Assembly (NCBI RefSeq): GCF_041449215.1
Contig: NZ_JBGNFV010000001.1
Coordinates: forward strand, 3,427,001-3,491,000
Length of the DNA: 64,000 bases
Reading direction: 5' to 3'
DNA from: Roseivirga sp. BDSF3-8
GTDB taxonomy: Bacteria > Bacteroidota > Bacteroidia > Cytophagales > Cyclobacteriaceae
Part shown: positions 1 through 8,862 of the stretch, piece after piece
Layout of the letters: each line of letters opens with the position of its first letter
How positions within the stretch are numbered: the stretch's first letter is position 1
Position numbers and translations under genes: made by a program
The notes under the pieces: generated by a model
What the model was told of the DNA's origin: nothing
Seen by the model: the letters and a program-made list of their open reading frames with translations, nothing else
The model's database searches: none

Positions 1-482
1 GGCTGGTGGCCATTCGTTTGCAGTGTCTGGCTTTTGCTCTGAGCCAGATTGCCCCGGCCCGGACTTGTGAGTGATTCCTCTGGTGGAGAAATGCCCTCAT
101 CCTGTGCTTCTATTGCCTTGGTATCTGTGTGTGCCACCAGTATGTCTCCTGTGGAATTGACAGGTGGTTCAGTTACCCCATTGCTATTTGCGCTTTCAGA
201 GGCTATTTCATCTCCGGCCGCGGTGGGTTTTTCTGTGTTATCGGCCACATACCTGTCCTGATCTGTACCTGTCTGCTCATTACCTGCGAAGACTACCAGG
301 AGGGTTACTGCAGCGGCTATGGCAGCAGCAGACCACCAGAAAATACCCTTACGGTTTTTCTTTTCTTTTCCTTCGCTAGCATCCAGCATGCTGTTCAGTT
401 TGTCCCAGTTGCCGGCACCAGGTGGGGTTTCCTGATGCTCTAGCCTGGTGCGAAACAACTCATCTATGGGTTCATGCTTCAT
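1..482 (-). CDS. Membrane protein of unknown function, probable anti-sigma partner (3' end beyond the window)
   Basis: The frame is open from an ATG at 482 to the window edge, giving about 160 residues without a stop. The start overlaps the end of the upstream ECF sigma gene by 11 bases, so the two are translationally coupled. A short acidic N-terminus (MKHEPIDELF) is followed near residues 25-35 by a segment with GNWDKLNSML. One hydrophobic stretch lies near residues 49-67 and begins FWWSAAAIAAAV. After it comes a long Ser/Thr/Glu/Pro-rich, presumably periplasmic, tail. Single-pass proteins with this layout directly after an ECF sigma gene are usually anti-sigma or sigma-regulatory proteins in Bacteroidota. 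That role is inferred from position, since no zinc-binding anti-sigma motif is visible. Confidence 0.75.
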   Translation of the reverse strand, partial: MKHEPIDELFRTRLEHQETPPGAGNWDKLNSMLDASEGKEKKNRKGIFWWSAAAIAAAVTLLVVFAGNEQTGTDQDRYVADNTEKPTAAGDEIASESANSNGVTEPPVNSTGDILVAHTDTKAIEAQDEGISPPEESLTSPGRGNLAQSKSQTLQTNGHQ

Positions 483-1056
483 GGCTACAGATCTTTTTTT
501 TTGCTTCATGTTGAATGGCCTTAAGGTTGCGCTGCAGCATTTGCCTTGCCCGGCTCAACTGCGATTTGCTGGTACTTTCAGTAATGCCTGTTTTCTGAGC
601 AATTTCCTTATGGCCGTAGCCCTCTATAGCGTAGAGGTTAAATACGGTACGGTAACCGTCTGGTAATTGAGCGATAAGATTCATCAGATCCTGGTTAGTG
701 ACCAGATGGTCCGCTACTTCCTGTTCACTTTCATCCCTGGCTTCTTCCAGGGAAACCTGCAGGCTCAGGATTTTGTGTTTTCTGAGCCAGGAAAGCGACT
801 CATTTACCATTATCCTCCTGATCCACCCTTCAAAACTACCGTTGCCTTCGAACATATCTATTTTTTCATAGACCTTCATAAAGCCTCCTAACATCACTTC
901 TTCCGCCTGAGAGGCATCGCTGATATATCGCTTGCAGACAGTGAACATTAGGGGCGAAAAGTGCTCATACACCTGCCGCTGGATCTTCCGGTCTTTTTGC
1001 CGGCATCCTTCAGCTAGCTGTTTTTCTGATATCACCTTTCGTAATCGTAGTTTCAT
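472..1056 (-). CDS. RNA polymerase sigma factor, sigma-70 family, ECF type
   Basis: The 194-residue length fits an ECF sigma factor. Sigma region 2 spans about residues 27-95, with a core-binding stretch around MFTVCKRYISDASQAEE and the FEGWIRRIMVNESLSWLRK segment. Region 4 spans about residues 128-180, with LPDGYRTVFNLYAIEGYGHKEIA and a helix-turn-helix ending in SQLSRARQML. It would direct RNA polymerase to a small regulon. The downstream membrane protein begins inside its last codons, which suggests a sigma/membrane-regulator pair. The class is certain from the motifs; its regulon and signal cannot be read from the sequence. Confidence 0.95.
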   Translation of the reverse strand: MKLRLRKVISEKQLAEGCRQKDRKIQRQVYEHFSPLMFTVCKRYISDASQAEEVMLGGFMKVYEKIDMFEGNGSFEGWIRRIMVNESLSWLRKHKILSLQVSLEEARDESEQEVADHLVTNQDLMNLIAQLPDGYRTVFNLYAIEGYGHKEIAQKTGITESTSKSQLSRARQMLQRNLKAIQHEAKKKICSHEA

Positions 1057-1174
1057 CTGTGTCAGGGTTCATACGGTAGATGCAGATAGCCCCCCTAAAG
1101 GTTGCATGGGGAAGGAGAAAAAAAATGGATTTTATTTAAAATACTGATATCCAGTGTGTTGATGGGGTTGTTTT

Positions 1175-1663
1175 TTAGTAAGTGGCTTCGTTATCCAGGA
1201 TCATTTCTACTTCAGTGACCTTGCCTTCTGTAACTTCCACAGGTCCTATGATTCCCTGCCCGTTGAAAGTTTTGGCATAAAGCCCCCTGTCAGTTTTAAT
1301 AAAAAGGCTATAGATGCCTGGCGAAAGCTGCACGCTGAAGTGCCCCTCTTCATTCGTCTTCAGGGAGTGAAGTGGCTCCTCTGTAATCTTGTAGTAAGGT
1401 CCCTGGCCAAGGCCTGATACATTTATCGGATTATATACTTCGATAGTGCCTTGGTGGGGTTCTTCTGTGCCACGGTGCGGGGTGTCATTTTCCGGAGTGG
1501 GCATGAAATTTCCGCTTCGTTCGATTAGGGTACCGCTGATACCCTGGCTTATAGCGTCTCTGCTTGCGTCTGCGTCCTGTGATTGGTTTTGAGATGAGGC
1601 GCCACAGCCTATAGCCAGCAGGCAAAAAGTAAGTATGGTGAGTATGGAAGTCATAGATTTCAA
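1175..1663 (-). CDS. Hypothetical lipoprotein with carboxypeptidase-regulatory-like fold
   Basis: The 162-residue product starts with a lipoprotein signal peptide (hydrophobic residues 5-19, then LAIGC with the lipid-accepting Cys at 20). A low-complexity Gln/Asp/Ser linker follows. The C-terminal half has the pattern of a small beta-sandwich: a GTLIERSGN start, a TNEEGHFSVQLSPGIYSLFI core, and a VEVTEGKVTEVEMIL end. This resembles carboxypeptidase-regulatory/transthyretin-like modules that decorate Bacteroidota surface proteins. It is read in the same direction as the sigma gene, 118 bases upstream of it, and could share its transcript. The function is unknown. Confidence 0.8.
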   Translation of the reverse strand: MKSMTSILTILTFCLLAIGCGASSQNQSQDADASRDAISQGISGTLIERSGNFMPTPENDTPHRGTEEPHQGTIEVYNPINVSGLGQGPYYKITEEPLHSLKTNEEGHFSVQLSPGIYSLFIKTDRGLYAKTFNGQGIIGPVEVTEGKVTEVEMILDNEATY

Positions 1664-1738
1664 TGTAATGTCACATCGAAATAACGAAAAAGAAGTGAAA
1701 AAAGTAGAAATGGCAGACGATTCCGGTTATTAGAGGCT

Positions 1739-2050
1739 CTACTGGTATAGTACCCCCGTACTGGTATGGGTTTTGGCAACAATAAAAATGGATCCTGCCG
1801 AAGCACAGATCTTATAAGTTAAATGGAAAAGCTGCCGGATACCGTCGTCCATTTCCACAGGAATTCTAATATGGCTAAAACTTTTATGTGGTGCACGGAA
1901 ACTTATCTGCTTATTGTAAGGCTTGGTCAGCATGCCAGAAATAGGGGCTTGCGAGATGCAATAGTCACTTAAAAAGCGATCGGGTATGTTTTTTCTGTTT
2001 TTTGAAGGAAAATAACGCGAGAATGTAACATTAAAATTCCTGCATGCCAC
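1739..2050 (-). CDS. Doubtful small ORF in a 415-base gap
   Basis: This is the only long frame in the gap between the lipoprotein start (1663) and the PspC gene stop (2079). Its first ATG lies in the loop of a strong terminator hairpin, so if it is translated it more likely starts at an internal ATG near 1933, giving about 64 residues. No family is recognised. Composition is protein-like in the last 50 residues (RIPVEMDDGIRQLFHLTYK), but this is weak evidence. The gap holds nothing else I can name apart from the terminator at 2037-2068. Confidence 0.25.
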   Translation of the reverse strand: MACRNFNVTFSRYFPSKNRKNIPDRFLSDYCISQAPISGMLTKPYNKQISFRAPHKSFSHIRIPVEMDDGIRQLFHLTYKICASAGSIFIVAKTHTSTGVLYQ

Positions 2051-2068
2051 TCAATTGGCATGCAGGAA
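2037..2068 (-). terminator. Rho-independent terminator of the PspC gene
   Basis: A perfect 13-base-pair stem (TTCCTGCATGCCA with TGGCATGCAGGAA) around a 6-base loop lies 10 bases past the PspC-gene stop codon. On the minus strand a short T-rich stretch follows. Confidence 0.8.
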
Positions 2069-2078
2069 TAGTATGGTT

Positions 2079-4520
2079 TTACTGGTATTTACGGACAGTA
2101 GCAGACCCGAAAGTTCGTGAATCCAGGGAGCAGTCACCTTTATATGTGATCTCACTGCTACCGCTGGCTTCAGCCTCCAGTTTTTGGGAGATATAGACAT
2201 GAGCCTGTGAAGTGCCTGACGTTTCTATTTCACCCGCTCCACACTCGTAGGCCAGCGCATTTAATCTTGCGCTGCCGAATAAGTCGGCATTCATCTTTTC
2301 TCCTCTTCCGGAGAGAGAGGCCAGACTGTTTCCGGAAAGGTCCAGACGCAGGTCTTGAATGTTCCCATCGATAACCAGGGCAGCCTCGTTTTCAAGGTTT
2401 GCTTCAAGGGCGTCCTGTTCAAAGCCTTCAAGCTTTAAGGTCACCTGATCTCTCAGGATTAACTCCTCAGGGGCCTCTGGCATAGTGAGCAGTATGCTGA
2501 TCTGTTCGGTAATGTCATTATCGTTCAGCCGCATATTGCCATCAAACCTGATCGAAAGCTGGTCATCTGTCATATCGAAAGCAACGTCATTACCCGGATC
2601 ATTACTTACCGTAGCGCTATACTTATCTCCTTTTATCACCCTGATGGTGAAACCGGCACTGGCCTGGATATCTGAGAAAGGCTGCAAACCGATTGTTTGT
2701 CCGTTGCTATCTATTGCCTCCCAATCGATAGCATCCGGTTCGGATTTCCTTATTTCAGGACAGCTCATGCATGTCAGCTCACCATTTTCATCATACATCA
2801 GCTTTTCACCTGTATAATTCCTGAATTCAGATGAATTCCAGTCCAGAATGCGAACGATGTCTCTGTCCAGGCGGAACGGTGCACCCTCAGGAATGTACAA
2901 TGTGAGTCTGAGTCGCTGATTTCTGAAGACAGCATTCTCTTTATAATCAAAGCTTTGATCCAGGGTTAACACAGAATCTTCTATAACTGCGCGATACTCG
3001 ATCATGCCAGCATTCTGCTCTGCCATATCTATAGTTCGTCCCCTGGCTTCAAACTCCTGCTCTAGTTGAATGATGTCTCCTTCGTACGACTTTATGCTCA
3101 ACTTAGCCTCTTCATGTTTATTTGAAGGATGCCTTCCCAGCTCTATTACCGTAGTGCCCTGTGGCAGCGCAAACTCCTTAATTTCCCTGATGGTCCCCTC
3201 TCTCTGAAAGTCCCGTATTGTGGCCGGTATGGATATGGCCATTACCAGAAGACTTACGATGAGGACGGAAAGCATGGTCCATCCAAGTACCGGGTTCAAC
3301 AGGCTTTTCTTACTGATAAGGGTTAAGCCTCCGATCATCATTAAGATGCTGAGCACGAACACAAAGGCTAGCAGCGCCAAGCTCGGCACCATGGGGATGC
3401 TGTTCATCAAAACGGCCATATTAATGTCCGCATGTATGAGGTTATAAGGATCCGCAAGGCCGGTAACGACGGTAAGCAGGCCTACTCCTGAAAAGAAAAA
3501 TGACAAGCCAAGGATTACGAGTAGCACGCCCAATAGTATGCGTAACAGATCGCCGAGAAAAAGGAAGAGGGGACCTGCTATTGATCCTAGTCCTTTAAAA
3601 ATGACAGCAATAAGCCTGAAAGGGAATAGTATGATCTTGATTAGTAGATTTTCTTCCCCATCCTTGACATTCAAGCTTTTGCGTATATTCTGTTCGATAT
3701 TACTGAGCGTGACGGGCTCCCCCTGCATCTGCATTTTTTCAGTGAGCGTCTTTGCCGGGGGCATGATTACCCATAGCACAATGTAGATCAGAAATCCGGA
3801 GCCACCCAGTACCAGTAGTAATATGAATAAGATTCTGATCAATATAGGGTCCGTACCGAAATAGGCCGCCAGTCCACTGGAAACGCCGCCTAGTACCCTG
3901 TCATCAGGATCACGATACAGCCGCTTTATCTTCTTGTCTTCTTCCAGCGTGCGGCTGCCCGGTATCACGATCCAGCAAATAATGTAGCTTATAAGCATAA
4001 GGCTACTGATACTGAAAGTGACAAACAGGTCCAGCAATAATATGACAAACAGAAGCCGTACCCATAAGGGGTCTATGCCAAAGTAATGAGCAATACCTGC
4101 TGCCACGCCACCCAGTACTTTGCGGTTTTCATCCCTATAGAGCCTTTTGGTGCCTTGCGTGGTGCTCTCTGAACTGTTGGTATAGCTTTCGTTTTTACTT
4201 TCAGCACGTTGCTGGTAGTCAGACTTTCGTGCTTTTTCATCTTCCAGTACATCTTCCACAGACTGGAAGTCTCGAATACTACCCATGGTGGTCATGAGCT
4301 GTTCCACGTCCTCAGATGTAATTACTTGTTTTCCTTCCCTTAGTCTGGAAAGGAATATCTCGGCTATCCGGCTTTCTATGTCGGCTATAATTTCTTCACT
4401 ATCCTCAAAAGTAGAAAAGTACCTGTTTATGCTTTCGAGGTAAGCTTTCAGCCGTTCATAGCCATCTTCCTCTATGTGGAAGATGATGCCGCTGATGTTG
4501 ATACTTATATTTTTTTTCAT
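2079..4520 (-). CDS. Tandem PspC-domain membrane protein with C-terminal GIN-head (DUF2807-like) domain
   Basis: The product has 813 residues. The N-terminal 100 residues form a soluble region (IEEDGYERLKAYLESI...). Two PspC modules follow, each with an RLYRD...GGV..G.A.YFG.DP.(W/I)(V/I)R signature and a transmembrane helix, at roughly residues 130-190 and 200-260. Several more membrane helices occur at about 300-450. The last 120 residues carry the Ser/Gly/Ala/Asn-rich repeats (LDLSGNSLASLSG, AEASGSSEITYKG) of the putative auto-transporter adhesin head-GIN domain. I start it at ATG 4520 (MKKNISINISG), because the longer frame begins with TTG at 4535. PspC proteins act in envelope-stress sensing. 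The PadR gene 11 bases upstream is the likely co-transcribed repressor. Confidence 0.9.
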   Translation of the reverse strand: MKKNISINISGIIFHIEEDGYERLKAYLESINRYFSTFEDSEEIIADIESRIAEIFLSRLREGKQVITSEDVEQLMTTMGSIRDFQSVEDVLEDEKARKSDYQQRAESKNESYTNSSESTTQGTKRLYRDENRKVLGGVAAGIAHYFGIDPLWVRLLFVILLLDLFVTFSISSLMLISYIICWIVIPGSRTLEEDKKIKRLYRDPDDRVLGGVSSGLAAYFGTDPILIRILFILLLVLGGSGFLIYIVLWVIMPPAKTLTEKMQMQGEPVTLSNIEQNIRKSLNVKDGEENLLIKIILFPFRLIAVIFKGLGSIAGPLFLFLGDLLRILLGVLLVILGLSFFFSGVGLLTVVTGLADPYNLIHADINMAVLMNSIPMVPSLALLAFVFVLSILMMIGGLTLISKKSLLNPVLGWTMLSVLIVSLLVMAISIPATIRDFQREGTIREIKEFALPQGTTVIELGRHPSNKHEEAKLSIKSYEGDIIQLEQEFEARGRTIDMAEQNAGMIEYRAVIEDSVLTLDQSFDYKENAVFRNQRLRLTLYIPEGAPFRLDRDIVRILDWNSSEFRNYTGEKLMYDENGELTCMSCPEIRKSEPDAIDWEAIDSNGQTIGLQPFSDIQASAGFTIRVIKGDKYSATVSNDPGNDVAFDMTDDQLSIRFDGNMRLNDNDITEQISILLTMPEAPEELILRDQVTLKLEGFEQDALEANLENEAALVIDGNIQDLRLDLSGNSLASLSGRGEKMNADLFGSARLNALAYECGAGEIETSGTSQAHVYISQKLEAEASGSSEITYKGDCSLDSRTFGSATVRKYQ

Positions 4521-4531
4521 GGTTTGCAGGT

Positions 4532-4864
4532 TCAAGAGGTTTTGGAAATGATCTTACGTGTAGAAGCACTTAACTCGATCCATGTGCGGTCAAGCCCTTC
4601 CAGAAAAGCAGATCCTGCAGGCGTGAGCCTGTAATATTTTCGGGGCGGCCCGCTGGAAGATTCCACCCACCTGTATTCCACAAGTCCCGCTTTACGGAGC
4701 CTTGTAAGCAGTGGGTAAAGTGTACCCTCCACAATCATGATCTTAGCTTCTGTAAGCTCTTCGAGCATGTCGGATGCGTAAACCTCCCCTCTTGCGATTA
4801 TGTGCAAAATACAGAATTCAAGAATTCCCTTCCGCATTTGCACTTGTGTATTCTCAAGCTTCAT
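4532..4864 (-). CDS. PadR family transcriptional regulator
   Basis: At 110 residues the product is a typical stand-alone PadR winged helix. KGILEFCILHIIARGEVYASDMLEEL is the N-terminal helix-turn-helix, EGTLYPLLTRLRKAGLVEYRW the recognition helix plus wing start, and SSSGPPRKYYRLTPAG the wing. PadR proteins are small-ligand or stress-responsive repressors that usually control their own operon. It lies directly upstream of the PspC gene in the same direction, and a dense array of AGTACC palindromes lies upstream of its start, consistent with autoregulation. Confidence 0.95.
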   Translation of the reverse strand: MKLENTQVQMRKGILEFCILHIIARGEVYASDMLEELTEAKIMIVEGTLYPLLTRLRKAGLVEYRWVESSSGPPRKYYRLTPAGSAFLEGLDRTWIELSASTRKIISKTS

Positions 4865-4890
4865 ATGATTTTAGGTTCATCGTTAAAGGG

Positions 4891-4950
4891 TATAGTACCT
4901 TGTATAACATAGTACCAATTTATACAATGTTACGGGTACTGCAAGGTACT
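4891..4950. promoter_or_regulatory. Nested palindromic operator, probably for PadR
   Basis: AGTACCTTG (4894-4902) is the inverse of CAAGGTACT (4942-4950). TGTATA (4901-4906) is the inverse of TATACA (4921-4926). TAACAT (4905-4910) is the inverse of ATGTTA (4927-4932). AGTACC at 4911 mirrors GGTACT at 4935. The symmetrical block starts 27 bases before the PadR start codon. Repeated AGTAC/GTACT half-sites are the usual form of PadR operators, so autoregulation of the PadR-PspC operon is the natural inference. Confidence 0.65.
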
Positions 4951-5041
4951 TGTTGCAAATTTCTTTCTCTTTTTCGGTAAGCGGGAGCAAGTTGTGATGA
5001 GTGGATTGCCGAAAATACCTAGCCTGTGTCTTTTTATCTGT

Positions 5042-5049
5042 TATCTTTG
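5042..5049 (+). promoter_or_regulatory. Bacteroidota -7 promoter element (TATCTTTG) for pyrD
   Basis: The bases match TAnnTTTG and lie 25 bases before the chosen GTG start. The element sits inside the longest possible pyrD frame, which argues against the upstream ATG at 4994. Confidence 0.6.
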
Positions 5050-5074
5050 CCGCAAAAAGCCTTCCTGTCCTATC

Positions 5075-6115
5075 GTGTATAAGAATCTAATTCGACCCTT
5101 TCTTTTCCGGATGCCAGCGGAAAAAGCTCATCACTTTACATTCAATCTTATCAGGCGAACCTTCCGGCTACCTGGTGTAGCTTCATTGTTTGGTTACTCC
5201 ACCAGCGTGCAACACCCCGCCCTGCACCGAAAGGTATTCGGGCTTGACTTCCCCAATCCTGTAGGTCTCGCGGCTGGCTTTGACAAAGATGCTAAGCTTA
5301 TAGATGAGATGGCCCGCCTCGGTTTCGGCTTTATTGAGATAGGTACGCTAACCCCCATGCCTCAGCAGGGCAACCCTCAGCCAAGGCTATTCAGGCTACA
5401 GGATGATCAGGGATTGATAAACCGGATGGGCTTTAATAATGAAGGGCTTGAAGCGGCTGTGGAAAGGCTTAAAAAAAGAAGGTCAGGGGTGATTGTGGGG
5501 GGTAACATAGGCAAAAATAAAGTGACCCCGAATGAGGAGGCTACTGAAGACTACCTGAAGGGCTTCGATACCTTATATAAGTATGTCGATTATTTTGTGG
5601 TAAATGTAAGTTCGCCAAATACTCCCGGCCTGCGAGAACTTCAGGAAAAAGAACCTCTGACCAGGTTACTTTCGACGTTGAAAGAGCGTAACACTCAGAT
5701 GCCTGTGCAAAAGCCCATATTACTGAAGATTGCACCGGATCTTACCAATGAGCAACTGGATGATATCATTGATATAGTGAAGTCTGTAGGGGTGGACGGG
5801 TTAATAGCCACCAATACCACCATAGACCGGAGTAACCTTAAAACACCTGATGAGGAAGTGAAAGCTATAGGGGCAGGCGGCCTTAGCGGAAAGCCCCTAA
5901 GGGCAAGGTCCACGGAAGTGATCCGTTACATGAATGAGAAGTCTGGTGGTACCATTCCTATAATAGGTGTAGGCGGGATTATGTCAGCCAGCGATGCTTT
6001 AGAAAAACTGGATGCAGGAGCTTCTCTGGTGCAACTATATACCGGATTTATCTATGAAGGTCCCTCGCTCATCAGGCAAATTAACCAGGCCCTGATGCGT
6101 AAAGCAGGTAATTGA
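5075..6115 (+). CDS. pyrD: Dihydroorotate dehydrogenase (quinone), class 2
   Basis: PyrD oxidises dihydroorotate to orotate in pyrimidine synthesis, passing electrons to membrane quinone through FMN. The product (346 residues from this start) shows the class 2 layout. An N-terminal membrane-associating segment ([17 protein letters not shown]) is followed by [29 protein letters not shown] and [21 protein letters not shown]. The catalytic-loop region is [23 protein letters not shown] and [19 protein letters not shown] bind the phosphate of FMN. The GTG at 5075 was preferred because family members begin with this YKNLIRP-like sequence and a promoter element lies just upstream. pyrF, the last step of the same pathway, is 3.5 kb downstream. 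Confidence 0.95.
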   Translation: MYKNLIRPFLFRMPAEKAHHFTFNLIRRTFRLPGVASLFGYSTSVQHPALHRKVFGLDFPNPVGLAAGFDKDAKLIDEMARLGFGFIEIGTLTPMPQQGNPQPRLFRLQDDQGLINRMGFNNEGLEAAVERLKKRRSGVIVGGNIGKNKVTPNEEATEDYLKGFDTLYKYVDYFVVNVSSPNTPGLRELQEKEPLTRLLSTLKERNTQMPVQKPILLKIAPDLTNEQLDDIIDIVKSVGVDGLIATNTTIDRSNLKTPDEEVKAIGAGGLSGKPLRARSTEVIRYMNEKSGGTIPIIGVGGIMSASDALEKLDAGASLVQLYTGFIYEGPSLIRQINQALMRKAGN

Positions 6116-6265
6116 CAGTTCTACTGCGTATATTGCCGGGATTTGGTTGGTAAAGGCGGTTTTGGAATAGTATTTTATCTTTTTCTGGCTGTGACCTACC
6201 TTCGCATATCAGCAAACCGGACCGTATAACATAAACAAGCGCTAATAGCGAACAGGCTGAGCTAC

Positions 6266-8827
6266 ATGGCAAAAAACACTTATAAATCTAAGTCTAAGAG
6301 CCCTAATACCCGCAAAAAGCAGAAAAAGGAAAGAAAGCCCTATAAGCTGAATATGTCCTTTTTGCGCGACAGGCGACTGCAACTTACGGTAGGGATGTTC
6401 CTCATTATAGCCGGTATGTATTTATTTACCGCCTTTCTGAGCTACCTCTTTACCGGCAAGGCAGACCAAAGCGTGGTGGAGGCGGCCAACGAGACAGGTC
6501 TAAGAGCCTCCGGGTTGGATACAGAAAACTGGCTGGGCTTTTTCGGAGCCCTTGTCAGCCACTTTTTTATTTACAAGTGGTTTGGCATAGCAGCATTTCT
6601 CACACCTCCTTTTCTGGTTATCCTTGGGTATCGTATTGTCTTTGAGAGGGATATAGTGCCTTTGTATCCGGCATTTAAAGTTGTTTTCTTCCTTACCTTC
6701 TGGATAAGCTTATTGCTGGGGTATGTTGTGCTCAGGTCCGACGGGCTTACAGAGTGGGGCTTTCTTTGCGGAGGAATAGGGTATGAGATGGCTTTGCTTT
6801 TTGACAGCCTCACCGGCTGGGGCACCGTACTGCTATTAGTATTTGCGCTCCTTACTTTTGTTATCTACTTTTTCAATATCACCTCCATGCTATCTGGTAA
6901 GGAAGGTCATGCCGCAACTGCAAATGATGACGATGTTGATAATGCCTCCAGGGCTAAATCTTCTGATAGCAATGGGGTAAGCGCTGTGAGTTCTGCCGCT
7001 GATACCGGTGATGAAGATGATATGCCCGGAGAGGCCCTGGAAGAAGCAAAAGAAGAGTTCGGTAAAGACAGCCCTTTTAAGGAAGACGCAGGCTACCATA
7101 GTGCAGAGGATGATTCCACAGAAGAAGACGCTCTTGACGAATCTGCTTCCTGGGAAATAAAGGACAAATCTAAACCTACCCGGACAAAAGCCGATGTGGG
7201 TGACCTATCTCTTGAGGTAGAGGAAGCACCACTTGGGGATAAGGAAGAAGATGAGGATGACAGCCTCGGCTTTATGGTCAATGAGCCCGTGAAAGAGGCT
7301 GAAGCGAACACCCAGGAAAACTATGATCCTACGCTGGACCTTGGTGCCTATAAATACCCTACTCCGGATCTGCTCAAGGAATATGACTTTGGTGATGTCC
7401 GAGTGACCAAAGATGAGCTGGAGCAAAACAAGGACAACATTGTAGAGACCCTCGTCAATTTCAAAATCGGGATCTCCTCTATTAAAGCTACGATCGGACC
7501 TACCGTAACCCTATATGAAATAGTACCGGAAGCAGGAGTAAAAATCAGTAAGATCAAGAACCTGGAGGATGACATCGCCCTCAGCCTCGCGGCCCTTGGT
7601 ATACGTATCATCGCCCCTATACCCGGTAAAGGAACTATTGGTATAGAAGTGCCTAATAAGAACCGGGAAATGGTAAGTATGCACTCCGTAGTCACCACTG
7701 AAAAGTTCATGAATAGTGACAAGGAACTGCCTGTGGTGCTCGGAAAGACCATTTCAAATGAGGTTTTTGTTACCGACCTGGCTAAGATGCCCCACCTGCT
7801 TATGGCCGGTGCCACGGGACAGGGTAAGTCAGTAGGACTGAACGTACTCCTCACCAGTCTTATCTACAAAAAGCACCCCAGCCAGCTCAAGTTTGTGCTG
7901 GTAGACCCTAAGAAAGTAGAGCTGACGCTGTTTAATAAGATAGAAAGGCACTACCTGGCAATGCTACCTAACAGTGAGGAGCCAATCATTACAGATACTA
8001 AGAAGGTAATTTATACCCTAAATTCCCTGTGTATTGAGATGGATAACCGGTATGATCTGCTTAAGGATGCCGGCTGCCGGAATGTAAAAGAGTACAATAA
8101 TAAATTTATCAGGCGCAGACTTAATCCTGAGAAAGGCCACCGTTTCCTGCCTTATATAGTACTAGTAATTGATGAACTTGCTGACCTAATGATGACGGCA
8201 GGGAAAGAAGTGGAGACCCCCATTGCCAGGTTGGCTCAGCTTGCCAGGGCCATCGGTATTCACCTGGTGGTAGCCACTCAGCGTCCTTCGGTAAACGTTA
8301 TTACGGGTATTATAAAGGCCAACTTTCCTGCCAGGCTCTCCTTCCGTGTGACAAGTAAGGTGGATTCACGAACCATCTTGGATAGTGGAGGAGCCGAACA
8401 GCTTGTGGGTATGGGAGATATGCTTCTCAGCATGGGGTCAGATACCATCCGTTTGCAGTGTGCTTTTGTAGATACACCGGAGGTGGAATCTATTTGTGAA
8501 TGGGTGGGAAGCCAGCGCGGTTACGAATCGGCATACTATTTGCCTGAGTTTTCGGGAGACGAGGAAACAGCCCCCGGGGAAGTGGATCTTTCGGAACGCG
8601 ACGACATGTTTGAAGACGCAGCCCGCCTGATCGTAAGGCACCAGCAGGGTAGTACCTCACTTATCCAGCGAAAATTGAAGCTGGGCTATAACCGTGCGGG
8701 TCGCTTAATAGACCAACTGGAAGCTGCAGGAATCGTAGGACCCTTTGAGGGAAGCAAGGCCAGGGAAGTTTTAGTGCAGGACGAGTATAGTTTGGAACAA
8801 TTATTGAACAGTCTGGATAATAGTTAA
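6266..8827 (+). CDS. ftsK: DNA translocase FtsK
   Basis: FtsK is a septal ATP-driven DNA pump that clears chromosome termini and helps XerCD dimer resolution at division. The 853-residue product has a basic N-terminus (KSKSPNTRKKQKKERK) and four membrane helices within about residues 32-205. A long acidic linker (about 210-380) follows. The RecA-like motor has Walker A GATGQGKS near residue 515 and Walker B VLVIDELADLMM near 633. A C-terminal winged-helix gamma domain (about 780-850, QRKLKLGYNRAGRLIDQLE) recognises KOPS sites. The gene stands 35 bases upstream of the lolA-like gene, as is common in this phylum. Confidence 0.98.
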   Translation: MAKNTYKSKSKSPNTRKKQKKERKPYKLNMSFLRDRRLQLTVGMFLIIAGMYLFTAFLSYLFTGKADQSVVEAANETGLRASGLDTENWLGFFGALVSHFFIYKWFGIAAFLTPPFLVILGYRIVFERDIVPLYPAFKVVFFLTFWISLLLGYVVLRSDGLTEWGFLCGGIGYEMALLFDSLTGWGTVLLLVFALLTFVIYFFNITSMLSGKEGHAATANDDDVDNASRAKSSDSNGVSAVSSAADTGDEDDMPGEALEEAKEEFGKDSPFKEDAGYHSAEDDSTEEDALDESASWEIKDKSKPTRTKADVGDLSLEVEEAPLGDKEEDEDDSLGFMVNEPVKEAEANTQENYDPTLDLGAYKYPTPDLLKEYDFGDVRVTKDELEQNKDNIVETLVNFKIGISSIKATIGPTVTLYEIVPEAGVKISKIKNLEDDIALSLAALGIRIIAPIPGKGTIGIEVPNKNREMVSMHSVVTTEKFMNSDKELPVVLGKTISNEVFVTDLAKMPHLLMAGATGQGKSVGLNVLLTSLIYKKHPSQLKFVLVDPKKVELTLFNKIERHYLAMLPNSEEPIITDTKKVIYTLNSLCIEMDNRYDLLKDAGCRNVKEYNNKFIRRRLNPEKGHRFLPYIVLVIDELADLMMTAGKEVETPIARLAQLARAIGIHLVVATQRPSVNVITGIIKANFPARLSFRVTSKVDSRTILDSGGAEQLVGMGDMLLSMGSDTIRLQCAFVDTPEVESICEWVGSQRGYESAYYLPEFSGDEETAPGEVDLSERDDMFEDAARLIVRHQQGSTSLIQRKLKLGYNRAGRLIDQLEAAGIVGPFEGSKAREVLVQDEYSLEQLLNSLDNS

Positions 8828-8862
8828 GAACAAGAAATAGTTAACGCTCATAATTATACGTA

